In this document: piece after piece, positions 1 through 5,803 of the stretch
Layout of the letters: each line of letters opens with the position of its first letter
Numbering within the stretch: position 1 is the first letter of the stretch
Assembly (NCBI GenBank): GCA_030591125.1
Contig: JAUVBP010000075.1
Span: forward strand, 1-6,064
Reading direction: 5' to 3'
Length of the DNA: 6,064 bases
Source: Candidatus Woesearchaeota archaeon
GTDB lineage: Archaea > Nanobdellota > Nanobdellia > Woesearchaeales > UBA11576
Program-made: the position numbers and the translations under genes
The notes under the pieces: model-generated
The model's input: the letters and a program-made list of their open reading frames with translations, nothing else
What the model was told of the DNA's origin: nothing
Databases searched by the model: none

Positions 1-352
1 GCGGCGCTTTCTGCCCTGCAGCAGCTCCATTGGCTATGAACATGTTTGTCCCATCGGCTTTGATAGCTCTCAACTGTGACTTCGACACTTTTCTGGCTAT
101 CTTGAACATATGATTTATGGTGTCTTCCGGCATCAGGGGCATTATTGCATAGTGCTCTTTAGGGATGATCAGTACGTGCCCGGGGTTTGCAGGGTTTATA
201 TCGAGTATGACAAGGCATAGCTCGTCTTCATAGACTTTCTTGGATGCGACCTTGCCTGATATTATCTGGCAGAATATGCATTGCTGCTTCTGCATCTCCT
301 GTACCTGCTCTGGCGTCATCTGCTTGAGCTGTTCTTCTGTCATGTCTTGCAT
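1..352 (-). CDS. HIT-family (histidine triad) nucleotide-binding protein, C-terminus cut by window edge
   Basis: HIT proteins are small enzymes that bind nucleotides and hydrolyse or transfer nucleotidyl groups (Hint, Fhit and Ap4A-hydrolase types), normally in the cytosol. The 117 visible residues show a short charged N-terminal extension (1-24, rich in Gln, Glu and Met). Next is CIFC at 25-28, the zinc-binding CxxC of many prokaryotic HIT proteins, then QIISGKV...KKVYEDE, NPGHVLIIPKEH (56-67) and the end-of-domain signature NGAAAGQK (108-115). The catalytic HxHxH triad should follow directly but lies outside the window, so activity cannot be judged. The start chosen is Met1 at 352; Met4 at 343 is an alternative. 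Neither has a clear Shine-Dalgarno site. The gene begins 29 nt after the stop of the surface-protein gene with no terminator between, so co-transcription is likely, though a functional link is doubtful. Family assignment is secure; substrate is unknown. Confidence 0.93.
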   Translation of the reverse strand, partial: MQDMTEEQLKQMTPEQVQEMQKQQCIFCQIISGKVASKKVYEDELCLVILDINPANPGHVLIIPKEHYAIMPLMPEDTINHMFKIARKVSKSQLRAIKADGTNMFIANGAAAGQKAP

Positions 353-381
353 CTTATGTTGTATCTTTCATGTGGCCCTTT

Positions 382-1368
382 TTATTGTTTTCGGCAATGT
401 TCTTTATGGTTCTTGTTGCGCTGCTTGGTACGGTGCCGTCGTTTCCATTTTGGCCTGTCGAGGGAACTTAGTATGAGTGCTACCAGCAATGCAAGCAATA
501 GTGCTGTGGGCAGAGCATATATCTGATTCGGCCGTGTATATGGATGTCTGGCGATGGCCTCACCTGTTATGAGGTCACGTCCTGATCCTGTCTCAGCATC
601 ATCTGTCTGGATCCGGTTCATTATTTCAGTATCTAGGAGTGTCAAGCTGCTGCCAGAGCTATCCCTAATATCATATGCACTTATGTCGGCGCCCTCTGTC
701 ATGCTATCTGTCATGCTCTCTGTCATGCTCTCTGTGATGTTCTCCTGCGCTTCTTTACTTGCCATGCATGTCTGCTGTCGTGTAGGTATGTTATCTGCGG
801 TCCCGCATCCTTTGCTTTCGTAACAGGATCTGCTCTGCATATTGTTGGTGCAGGAAGTCCATGCGGTGCATAGCCAGACCTCTTCACATCCTTCTTCGGT
901 CAGATGTAATTCACCTCTATTTCCTCCTCCGCCACCGCTCGGCCCAGGTGGTGGGAGGGTTATGTTCAATGTCATGTTCCTTGTCTCACTTGTATTCCTG
1001 TTGTTGTTGTCATCCCAGCAGGTTATGTTCCAATAGTATACGCCGCTTGTGAGGCCTCCTATGTTGGCGCTTGTCATTGTGCTGTTCAGCGCCTGGATGT
1101 TGTTGGCTCTCACTATTCCATTCATTGTTATGTTGCACGTCAATGTCGTATCTGTTTCATCATACGCTGTCCAGTTGAAAGTCATTGAATCAGAGCTGGA
1201 ATTATGATCATCTGAAGGGGCGTCAAGGGTCACTGTAGGTGCATCATGATCTAAGATATTGAAATAAATCATTGTACCTGTGTTTGTTGCATAGGTGAAA
1301 GAGGATAATAGAGCTACAGCTATTACGAACAGGACTATTCTCCATCCGTTATGCGTGTTGCTCTTCAT
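382..1368 (-). CDS. Secreted, membrane-anchored surface protein with Ig/FN3-like and TSP1-like domains
   Basis: I recognise the architecture but not a named gene. Its role is probably cell-surface adhesion or envelope structure (inference). Residues 1-27 form a signal peptide ending in TYA. Residues 43-137 form an Ig/FN3-like beta domain with Cys78 and Cys117 and many N-glycosylation sequons (NSS, NWT, NIT, NST, NTS, NMT). A Pro/Gly linker (139-152) contains GGGGG. Residues 161-201 hold six cysteines (161, 167, 173, 182, 188, 201) in the W-x-C-x-x-W-x-x-C pattern of the TSP1-like domain common in DPANN surface proteins. Residues 210-225 carry an MTES/MTDS repeat. An LITGEAIA motif (266-273) precedes a C-terminal membrane helix (about 283-303) and a strongly basic 25-residue tail, giving an outside-facing protein with a cytoplasmic tail. 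No strong ribosome binding site is seen; the start is set by the signal peptide and an in-frame TAA two codons upstream. Confidence 0.9.
   Translation of the reverse strand: MKSNTHNGWRIVLFVIAVALLSSFTYATNTGTMIYFNILDHDAPTVTLDAPSDDHNSSSDSMTFNWTAYDETDTTLTCNITMNGIVRANNIQALNSTMTSANIGGLTSGVYYWNITCWDDNNNRNTSETRNMTLNITLPPPGPSGGGGGNRGELHLTEEGCEEVWLCTAWTSCTNNMQSRSCYESKGCGTADNIPTRQQTCMASKEAQENITESMTESMTDSMTEGADISAYDIRDSSGSSLTLLDTEIMNRIQTDDAETGSGRDLITGEAIARHPYTRPNQIYALPTALLLALLVALILSSLDRPKWKRRHRTKQRNKNHKEHCRKQ
694..741 (-). repeat. 12-bp tandem repeat, four units, coding
   Basis: Four consecutive 12-bp units (694-705, 706-717, 718-729, 730-741), plus-strand consensus ctctgtcatgct. The second unit differs by one base and the fourth by two. 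They encode the ITES/MTES/MTES/MTDS-type tetrapeptide run between the TSP1-like domain and the membrane anchor of the surface protein. Units in multiples of three keep the frame, so copy number can change without breaking the gene. Near-identity at the DNA level suggests recent expansion. Confidence 0.85.
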
Positions 1369-1419
1369 CTTTTATCCGTTCTGTTCTCCGTCTTTCCGTC
1401 TGTCTTGACCTCTTGTCAT

Positions 1420-1460
1420 TTGCCAAAAATTTTTAAAAAATAAATAAAAAAAATTGGCAA
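1420..1460. repeat. AT-rich spacer element with 7-bp inverted ends
   Basis: TTGCCAA (1420-1426) and TTGGCAA (1454-1460) are perfect inverted arms around a 27-bp stretch made only of A and T. The spacer lies between the 177-residue gene and the TSP1-domain gene. The inner A/T runs (AAAAATTTTT, AAAAAATAAAT) could extend pairing. It may act as a second termination structure, a protein-binding site over the downstream promoter, or simply frame a T-tract. The sequence shows the symmetry but not which role applies. Confidence 0.55.
1430..1448 (-). promoter_or_regulatory. Candidate TATA region for the TSP1-domain surface gene
   Basis: The only strongly AT-rich stretch before the gene starting at 1368 contains two TATA-like stretches on the minus strand: TTTATTTA (1448-1441) and TTTTAAAAA (about 1438-1430). 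With the usual archaeal spacing of about 26 nt, transcription would start near 1419 or 1410, giving a leader of roughly 40-50 nt. The same bases serve as the T-tract of the upstream terminator, so assignment rests on composition and position only. Confidence 0.35.
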
Positions 1461-1478
1461 GGCTAGTGCGGGACTAGC
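1435..1478 (-). terminator. Hairpin plus T-tract terminator after the 177-residue gene
   Basis: On the minus strand GCTAGT (1478-1473), loop CCCGC (1472-1468) and ACTAGC (1467-1462) form a perfect 6-bp stem. Seven nucleotides later come T8, then A, TTT, A and T6 (1453-1435). Archaeal termination relies mainly on T-runs, so this tract is a good stop for the upstream operon. The TAG stop codon of the 177-residue gene (1476-1474) lies inside the left arm of the stem, so translation to the end would disturb the hairpin. Confidence 0.65.
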
Positions 1479-2007
1479 TTTGCACACCGTAACTCGTCAG
1501 AGTCCTGGTCGTTGTGTCTCCTGTGATGCATGCGGCAAAGTCTGCTTTCATGTACCAGTCCTGTGCAGCGGCAGCGGGTGTGTAGCCTGTGGCAACAGTC
1601 ACATTTGCCGTAGCGATCTCTGCTCCTGTGTCAGCGCCTGCGTATGTGGTGGCTCCGGTCATGTTCACGCAGCTGGGTACTGCACTGTCAAGTGCTACGC
1701 TCAGGTCAAGGTTCACTGTGCCTGTGTTGTCAAACTGGAATATCGGTGTCCCGTCTGACTGCACTGTACCTCCTGCTACCTTGGCGTCTACATTCGCGTC
1801 TGTGCCTGAGCTTGTGTTGAACTCAATCGCTGTCGTAGGTGCTCCGCCGCCGGTGGCTGATACTGCACTCTCACCAGGCAGTGTCAACGTGTAAGCTACT
1901 ACGCTGCCCACGTTGAAATTCACCTGTGTCGTCGTGCTGATAGCCCATACCACTGGCACGAGCAGCAGTGCCAACACCACAAGCATCGTTGTTGTTCTCT
2001 TTCTCAT
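1474..2007 (-). CDS. Secreted beta-rich protein, stand-alone copy of the C-terminal module of the 911-residue glycoprotein
   Basis: Function unknown. The 177-residue protein has a signal peptide (1-22: basic RKR, long hydrophobic core, VWA at the end) and one Thr/Ala/Val-rich mature domain with no membrane anchor. From about residue 34 to the last residue it aligns with the end of the 911-residue protein. Shared features in order are TLPGE (42-46), EFN/DFN (62-64), PxF (88-90), DNTG/ANTG with NL (93-100), LDSAxP (106-111) and a closing TTR-L-S-G-Q pattern (167-176). Cys113 and Cys160 could form one disulfide. Sequons include NTS (64) and NVT (135). GGAGGT six nt upstream fixes the start. It is last in the operon, followed by a terminator. 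A small secreted beta-sandwich of this kind could be a fibre or matrix subunit; that is a guess from size and fold type only. Confidence 0.88.
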   Translation of the reverse strand: MRKRTTTMLVVLALLLVPVVWAISTTTQVNFNVGSVVAYTLTLPGESAVSATGGGAPTTAIEFNTSSGTDANVDAKVAGGTVQSDGTPIFQFDNTGTVNLDLSVALDSAVPSCVNMTGATTYAGADTGAEIATANVTVATGYTPAAAAQDWYMKADFAACITGDTTTRTLTSYGVQS

Positions 2008-2084
2008 TTGTTTACCTCCGTTATATCGTATCTTTCCTCTTTTTTCTCTCTATTTTTTACGATTCTTTTTTCGCTTTTTTTCAT
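2004..2084 (-). CDS. Possible 26-codon micro-ORF, highly charged
   Basis: An ATG at 2084 opens 26 codons ending in a TGA (2006-2004) that overlaps the ATG of the 177-residue gene as ATGA. The product begins MKKSEKRIVK and ends YDITEVNK; more than half its residues are Lys, Arg, Glu or Asp, with a Lys/Glu/Arg core and no signal peptide. GAGG (2095-2092) lies seven nt before the start. It may be a leader peptide translated to couple expression, or a chance open frame in A-rich leader DNA. I know of no family. The case for it is the overlap chain, not the peptide itself. Confidence 0.25.
   Translation of the reverse strand: MKKSEKRIVKNREKKEERYDITEVNK
2014..2019 (-). promoter_or_regulatory. Shine-Dalgarno site of the 177-residue secreted gene
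   Basis: GGAGGT lies six nt before the ATG at 2007, a strong match to the 3' end of archaeal 16S rRNA. It decides the start codon and shows that this gene can initiate on its own as well as by coupling to an ORF ending across its start. Confidence 0.85.
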
Positions 2085-2125
2085 TGTGATTCCTCGTCTG
2101 TGATTGTCATTTTATGATCTCTCAT
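2081..2125 (-). CDS. Possible 14-codon leader micro-ORF (MRDHKMTITDEESQ)
   Basis: The ATG at 2125 comes one nt after the lipoprotein stop codon. It is preceded at seven nt by GGAGGTGAT (2141-2133), essentially the full complement of the archaeal anti-Shine-Dalgarno. The frame ends in TGA (2083-2081), overlapping the ATG of the 26-codon frame at 2084 as ATGA. The peptide has no recognisable domain. A caveat is that the ribosome binding site also encodes the Gly-Gly-Asp of the lipoprotein C-terminus, so it could be a coding coincidence. Confidence 0.27.
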   Translation of the reverse strand: MRDHKMTITDEESQ

Positions 2126-2126
2126 C

Positions 2127-3053
2127 TCAGACATCACCTCCATCAACCACCTCTATGAATACCTGGTAGTACGGTCTGTCAATCTTTGTCATTCCTCCAC
2201 TCGTGTAGAGGTTCAGGTAGTCCTTGAGCCATATCTGCTCGTACTCTTCAGGCACCTCTCCGGTATCAAGGCCGATCACGTAGTTTCCTGGGGGGGTGTC
2301 TTCGGCCACGGTTATCGTGACCTTGATCTTCCTTGTACCGTCTACATTATATACAGGAAAATTATGTTCGAGGATGAATGGGTTGGGTGAGACATCTACG
2401 CTGAAGTGCTCGCGTATCTTGTCTCCATCCTGCTCTACTGTCTTGGACCCGTCTGGCATCTCGAATCCTGACTCTATCTGCACACTGTCAGGGAATACCT
2501 GCACAAGGTTGATCCCTTGGTACGTCTCCACGATGTAATTGCTCTTGATGAAGAAGTACATGTCAAGAGATTCTCCCGGTATTATTGTCGCCATCGAATC
2601 TGCAGGATATGTAGCTATGCCGTATGCTCCCCATCTTCCCTCTGGAGGGTTCTGCAGCAGCGGCACGCCTAAGTCCTCGAAGTGTGGGAAGAACTCTGGC
2701 TGCATCCAGTACTCTTCTTCCAGGTTCTCGAAATCTGTTATCCTGCTGAGTCGCACAAGACTTCTTACATTGTAGAAGTCCTCTGGGAATTCAGGCAGCC
2801 TGACGAACATCTCTTCAGGGAGGTAGTCAGGCCTGGTGATCTTATCAGTCTCGTTTCCGAGCTCCTTTGCAAGCCTTTCCTCGAGCGCTGCGCTGTATGG
2901 CTTGTCCCTTATCTCTGCCGCAGTCCCTGTCTCTTCAGGTGCAGGATCGGAACAGCCTGTGAGTGCTATCGCTAATAGAAGCATCATGACAAGGACGACC
3001 ATGCCCCATACATCATATCTTGTGTTCTGTTTTATTGTGGTTATCTCTCTCAT
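2127..3053 (-). CDS. Predicted archaeal lipoprotein of unknown function
   Basis: From Met at 3053 the protein is 308 residues. A basic start and hydrophobic segment end in the lipobox LTGC (31-34), predicting lipid attachment at Cys34 and an extracytoplasmic protein. A short acidic and helical spacer (35-75) leads to a beta-rich region. It contains WMQPEFFPHFEDLG (116-129), RWGAYGIATYPADS (140-153), a PGESLDMYFFIKS strand, VETYQGINLVQVFP (175-188), TPPGNYVIGLDTGE (253-266) and a closing RPYYQVFIEV. These blocks match my recollection of an uncharacterised archaeal envelope family; I can give no function. Start choice: GGAGG (3066-3062) lies eight nt before the ATG at 3053, whereas the longer start at 3071 has only an ATGA overlap with the previous stop and no ribosome binding site. 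It sits between two genes that share a secreted module, suggesting a role in the same surface assembly. Confidence 0.9.
   Translation of the reverse strand: MREITTIKQNTRYDVWGMVVLVMMLLLAIALTGCSDPAPEETGTAAEIRDKPYSAALEERLAKELGNETDKITRPDYLPEEMFVRLPEFPEDFYNVRSLVRLSRITDFENLEEEYWMQPEFFPHFEDLGVPLLQNPPEGRWGAYGIATYPADSMATIIPGESLDMYFFIKSNYIVETYQGINLVQVFPDSVQIESGFEMPDGSKTVEQDGDKIREHFSVDVSPNPFILEHNFPVYNVDGTRKIKVTITVAEDTPPGNYVIGLDTGEVPEEYEQIWLKDYLNLYTSGGMTKIDRPYYQVFIEVVDGGDV
2133..2141 (-). promoter_or_regulatory. Near-perfect Shine-Dalgarno inside the end of the lipoprotein gene
   Basis: GGAGGTGAT on the minus strand ends seven nt before an ATG at 2125. It is the best anti-Shine-Dalgarno match I found in the window, yet no known-size gene starts at the right distance; only the 14-codon frame does. 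It could load ribosomes into the 119-nt gap before the 177-residue gene. Confidence 0.45.
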
Positions 3054-3061
3054 TCTTCTAT

Positions 3062-3066
3062 CCTCC
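3062..3066 (-). promoter_or_regulatory. Shine-Dalgarno site deciding the lipoprotein start
   Basis: GGAGG lies eight nt before the ATG at 3053, and within the first codons if translation began at 3071. This placement favours the shorter 308-residue product and leaves the lipoprotein signal with a compact N-region. Confidence 0.75.
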
Positions 3067-3067
3067 A

Positions 3068-5803
3068 TCATGTCTGGGTCCCGTTCGAGTACAGGTCCCT
3101 TGTTGTGCTATCATTAGGGTACGCGTTCATGAAATCCCCGAAGAAGAACGCATCGAGGTTGTTCCCGGGTGCTATGTCTGAGCCGAGCGTCAGTGGCGAT
3201 GTGGTTACATCCGTCGCTGACCCATTATCGTATAACGTATTGACTCTCAGGTTGAATGCTGCAGGTAATGCACTATCCAGCCGGACATTGATTGTAAGAT
3301 TGAGGTTTCCTGTGTTTGCATATACAAAGAACGGGACTGTCGAGTTCTGGCACTCTCCACTTCCCTGTACGCATGGCTCAAGCCCGTAGTATGTGTTGAG
3401 ACTTGCATTGAAGTCCATCGCAGCTGTCGCATTTCCTCCTGCTGATGCATTGACAGGCCCTTCACCAGGCAGAGTCACGCTGAATCCTACTGTCGGGACA
3501 AATGCAGGTGCTTCCTGTGTCATGCCGAGGTCATTCACCCATGTCGTATTGACATTGTTGTCATGATCTGCAGTCCTTGTCTGTATCTCGTACGTCGTGT
3601 TGTCTGTCAGCCCTGTAGCGTTATACGCGCTCGTCGGTGCTGAGACATTTGCGTACCATGTGTCATTGATCCAAACTTCTGTATGGTTGAAGTCACCATC
3701 TCCAGGGTTTGTCCATGTCCAGTATATCCAGGTCTGTCCTGCTGACTGGTTGGCGAGCCCTGTGACTGTTGCTGGTGGTGTACTGTCTGCAACGTCATAC
3801 GTCACGTTGAAATACAGCGCATCAGTATAGAAAGTGCCTGGATCACCACCTTTGAAGTCCTCTTTTGCTATCGCACCGGTAGGTGATGCTGTGAAGAATG
3901 TCCCGCAGGTCCAGGTCTCACCCACCATGCTGGTTATGTCATCACAGGTGATGCCTGAAGGTTCGCTTCCCGAAGGACAGGTAGTGGAGTGTGCTGATGG
4001 GCTTGCTCCTCCATCCGCATCGATGTCGAACGAGCACGCACCGATGCTCTTTGATGATGTGTACCACCATTTGTAGCAGATGTGTACTGAAGTTATGCCT
4101 GTGCAGTCAGTTACGCTGGAGTTGGAGGATGTTATCTTTATTCCTGTGTAATCATTCTTTCCGATAGCGAAGTTCTCAGTAGTGCCATCTGCATAGGATA
4201 ATGCTGTGCCTGGATAGCTGTATGTGCAGGCAGTGCCCCAGGTATCTCGTGATGCAGCAGCGGCATCACCTACACAGTTCTGTATTGCCATCTCTGCGAA
4301 TCCAGGATCATCAGGCGTCAGCGTGAATGTATAATCCTCGCCAGGCACAAGTCCTGTCTTGAACAGCTCCCAAGACCCGTCACATCTCTGTGCCGCAAAG
4401 TTCCAGTCCTTGCACTTGTATAGTGCAGTACCTGTGGCGGTCACTGTGACTGTTGCGTCCGTGAAGTTCACGGCTGTCGGGTCGATGGCGTATACTTCCA
4501 CGAACTGTGACAGCTCTCCTGTCTCAGCCACATCATCAACATTGATGAAGTCTGTAAGCGCATCTTCTAAATCAAGGTCATTGATCTCTATGCTCTTGAC
4601 GGGAATGTCCTCATCACTAAGGTCGACATCGACATTGTATCTGCCTTTGGTCAGCTTGTCATGCCCCAGTGCCTTGCCAGTATTAGGATCCTTGAACTCT
4701 ATGTTTGCTGCCAGTACTCTACCTTTTGCATCCTTGATATCAGGTATCGCTTCTATTGCTCCGGTTGTTTCAATCTGCTCAGGTTCGGCTCCCTTTAGCA
4801 CATATGTTATCCTGCTTATCTTGAGCAGCGTGCCTTCTTCTACTTCAAACACTATAGTATAGGATGCATCATCCAGACTTTCAGGCAGTGAGCAGGTCTC
4901 AATACACTCTTCGGAGAACTCTCTTTCTGGCGCTTCCTCGAATCTGGCATCCAGGGCTGCAATGCCGCTCTGCGTTGATTCGAAGTGCACATCACCTTCA
5001 TCAAGGCTCTGGTCAAGGAACATCACCTGGGCAGTGACGGAATTATCGAGTGTGGTGCCATACTGCTCATAGTATATATAGAGCGGCTCATCCCATGATT
5101 CTTCTGTAGGGGCAATCCCTGAAAGGCTGCAGCAGTCTGCTGCTCCATTGCATGATGCTGTCGATTCTCCTGTTTCTTTTGATGTGATGCTCCATCTTGT
5201 GCATAGTTTGCTCTCATCTACGTTCCAGCTGAATGAGGTATCTGCTACACTGAGATCTACAGCATCCGCTTTGGTGTATGCTGTCCCATCATTGTCCGCA
5301 TCCCATCGTGTGTCTTTTTGGTAAGCGAGTCCGATTTCGATCGTCTTATCTGTGGTGTTGTCTGCAACAGCTTCTGCGATGATTACTGCTTCACTGGATG
5401 TCTGTTCATCTTCCTCATCTGATCCGGATTCCTGTAGCAATATATCATATTCAGTATCAGCAGCGACAAGATATGCACGCACTCCTCCTTCGCCGAGTAC
5501 CTCTCCGTCAAGCTTGACGCTGAGCAGTTCTACACTGCCCATATGCTCCTCGAGCTCCAGTGTGTAGTCTGTGTGTGATGTGATCGTAAGCGAGACAGTA
5601 TCTGTGTATTCAGTCTCTTGCGCCCCAGGCATTCCTGTAAGATATCCTGTAAGTCCTCCTTGGACTCCTGCGAGATACATGCCGACGAGCAGCAGCATTG
5701 CTATGGTGAGGACGAGCGCGACGTTCCTGTATCTTATCATGCCGCGTCCCTTCGCGTGCTGTCCTGTGCGTTCCATATCCTGCTCTATCTCGTCTCGTCT
5801 CAT
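3068..5803 (-). CDS. Large multidomain archaeal surface glycoprotein, N-terminally membrane anchored
   Basis: The 911-residue protein probably forms part of the cell envelope; its exact role is unknown. A basic N-region leads to one hydrophobic helix (about 27-47), then LTGYLTG (51-57). Residues 65-125 are a beta domain with GEGGVRAYL, followed by an acidic stretch (126-135). Residues 183-335 match a DPANN surface region: SFSWNVDESKLCTRW, CC at 224-225, the E-C-x3-C pair (300, 304) and YTIVFEVEEGTLLKISRI. Residues 360-505 carry VEVYAIDPTAVNFTDATVTV and CKDWNFAA...PGEDYTFTLTPDDPGFAE. A cysteine-rich part (510-670, Cys at 510, 526, 567, 576, 590, 609, 620, 633) includes CYKWWYTSS. Residues 674-765 are an FN3-type domain. 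Residues 768-911 are the module shared with the 177-residue protein. No C-terminal anchor is seen. AGGTGA six nt before the ATG supports the start; both ends overlap neighbouring genes or their longer starts as ATGA. Confidence 0.93.
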   Translation of the reverse strand: MRRDEIEQDMERTGQHAKGRGMIRYRNVALVLTIAMLLLVGMYLAGVQGGLTGYLTGMPGAQETEYTDTVSLTITSHTDYTLELEEHMGSVELLSVKLDGEVLGEGGVRAYLVAADTEYDILLQESGSDEEDEQTSSEAVIIAEAVADNTTDKTIEIGLAYQKDTRWDADNDGTAYTKADAVDLSVADTSFSWNVDESKLCTRWSITSKETGESTASCNGAADCCSLSGIAPTEESWDEPLYIYYEQYGTTLDNSVTAQVMFLDQSLDEGDVHFESTQSGIAALDARFEEAPEREFSEECIETCSLPESLDDASYTIVFEVEEGTLLKISRITYVLKGAEPEQIETTGAIEAIPDIKDAKGRVLAANIEFKDPNTGKALGHDKLTKGRYNVDVDLSDEDIPVKSIEINDLDLEDALTDFINVDDVAETGELSQFVEVYAIDPTAVNFTDATVTVTATGTALYKCKDWNFAAQRCDGSWELFKTGLVPGEDYTFTLTPDDPGFAEMAIQNCVGDAAAASRDTWGTACTYSYPGTALSYADGTTENFAIGKNDYTGIKITSSNSSVTDCTGITSVHICYKWWYTSSKSIGACSFDIDADGGASPSAHSTTCPSGSEPSGITCDDITSMVGETWTCGTFFTASPTGAIAKEDFKGGDPGTFYTDALYFNVTYDVADSTPPATVTGLANQSAGQTWIYWTWTNPGDGDFNHTEVWINDTWYANVSAPTSAYNATGLTDNTTYEIQTRTADHDNNVNTTWVNDLGMTQEAPAFVPTVGFSVTLPGEGPVNASAGGNATAAMDFNASLNTYYGLEPCVQGSGECQNSTVPFFVYANTGNLNLTINVRLDSALPAAFNLRVNTLYDNGSATDVTTSPLTLGSDIAPGNNLDAFFFGDFMNAYPNDSTTRDLYSNGTQT
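3071..3502 (-). repeat. Duplicated secreted module (copy 1), homologous to 1477-1908
   Basis: This segment codes residues 768-911 of the large glycoprotein and aligns along its whole length with residues about 34-177 of the 177-residue protein (1477-1908). Shared anchors in order are TLPGE, D/EFN, PxF, A/DNTG plus NL, LDSAxP and the closing TTR-L-S-G-Q. Identity looks like roughly 30 percent by eye, so the copies are old or diverged fast. The glycoprotein copy adds a Cys pair (811, 818) and is much richer in sequons. Confidence 0.8.

Noticed and set aside
354..371. Five-codon frame (MKDTT) just before the HIT gene
   Set aside because: Too short and lacks a clear ribosome site; expected by chance in a 29-nt gap.
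1372..1419. 15-codon frame (MTRGQDRRKDGEQNG) ending three nt before the start of the TSP1-domain gene
   Set aside because: It has no Shine-Dalgarno site and no overlap with the next start. A leaderless start from the AT-rich element is possible, but the length is within chance.
1589..1894. Plus-strand open frame of 101 codons opposite the 177-residue secreted gene
   Set aside because: The minus strand has a signal peptide, ribosome site and homology to the glycoprotein; this frame has none of these.
1909..2000. SipW-type dependence of the 177-residue protein's signal peptide
   Set aside because: The layout loosely recalls camelysin/TasA proteins, but no SipW-like signal peptidase is in the window and the signal looks like an ordinary one.
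4359..4862. Plus-strand open frame of 167 codons inside the large glycoprotein gene
   Set aside because: Antisense shadow of a confidently coding gene; the Ser/Thr-rich translation mirrors the Asp/Glu/Val codons and has no domain or ribosome site.
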